Shown: in pieces, positions 52,953-53,024 of the stretch
How the letters are laid out: every line of letters begins with the position of its first letter
How positions within the stretch are numbered: position 1 is the stretch's first letter
Assembly: GCA_900550035.1 (NCBI GenBank)
Contig: URQS01000020.1
Span: 1-53,024, forward strand
Origin: an uncultured Prevotella sp.
GTDB lineage: Bacteria > Bacteroidota > Bacteroidia > Bacteroidales > Bacteroidaceae
Direction of reading: 5' to 3'
Length of the DNA stretch: 53,024 nt
Notes under the pieces: model-generated
The model's database searches: none
Seen by the model: the letters and a program-made list of their open reading frames with translations, nothing else
What the model was told of the DNA's origin: nothing
Made by a program: the position numbers and the translations under genes

Positions 52953-53024
52953 AAAAGCCCCACCCCTAGCCCTCCCCGTAAGCCCCCCCCCCCCCCCCCC
53001 CCCCCCCCCCGCCCCCCCCCCCCT
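52953..53024. repeat. Repeat copy and poly-C run at the contig end
   Basis: 52953-52977 (AAAAGCCCCACCCC...CTCCCC) matches the outer arm of the repeat at 16161-16185. From 52983 to 53023 the sequence is C except for one G. The poly-C looks like an assembly or sequencing artefact where the contig broke at a repeat. Confidence 0.75.

Overview
The window looks like a chromosomal contig from a host-associated member of Bacteroidales, most probably Prevotellaceae or a close relative. The basis is a SusC/SusD pair controlled by an ECF sigma factor and a FecR anti-sigma factor, lipoproteins with acidic residues after the lipid cysteine, a probable type IX secretion tail on the amylase, and many promoters of the Bacteroidetes sigma type (TTTG, about 20 bases, TAnnTTTG). 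Intrinsic terminators are also frequent. No rRNA, CRISPR array, phage or plasmid functions were seen. The identification rests on reading, not on database searches.

Layout. 1-718: probable 5' end of a group II intron on the minus strand at the contig edge, two terminators, a LacI-type palindrome and a TAG microsatellite in front of a secreted alpha-amylase (719-2749). 2822-8018: housekeeping genes (aspS, a winged-helix protein with a basic tail, a GDP-mannose pyrophosphorylase, serB). 8120-12784: a DUF1573 protein, a flavodoxin-ferredoxin fusion, a serine-type sulfatase, tRNA-Arg(ACG) and a GH109-like protein. 12911-16580: pheT, yebC, a hairpin repeat and a TSCPD protein. 16736-19063: two tandem nagA genes, the second lacking a conserved metal-binding histidine. 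19191-23447: a lipoprotein, lepA, a Crp/Fnr regulator and purT. 23520-27192: a small surface-sugar cluster (acyltransferase, FdtA-like isomerase, FemAB/GNAT-like protein, frameshifted FdtB-like aminotransferase). 27354-31396: a surface lipoprotein and lutABC for lactate oxidation. 31607-33997: lipoprotein, ECF sigma factor and an anti-sigma factor that appears to span both membranes. 34021-38134: an operon of a small membrane protein, phosphodiesterase, cytidylate-kinase-like protein and MATE exporter, then a TlpA-like thioredoxin. 38698-48065: a glycan utilization locus (sigma, FecR, SusC, SusD, GH18, DUF1735-LamG protein). 48103-52909: Mrp, TrmB, IlvE and a GH20 hexosaminidase. The contig ends in a repeat followed by an almost pure C run.

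How the parts fit together. GH18, GH20, the sulfatase, the GH109-like protein and two NagA proteins point to use of host N-glycans and amino sugars, with GlcNAc-6-phosphate entering central metabolism. The amylase adds starch use. The most unusual observations are 7-base-unit repeat arrays filling gaps between genes at four places, two candidate minus-strand noncoding RNAs, the His-to-Cys NagA paralogue, the sigma/dual-membrane anti-sigma module with its lipoprotein, and the large hairpin repeat related to the sequence where the contig breaks.
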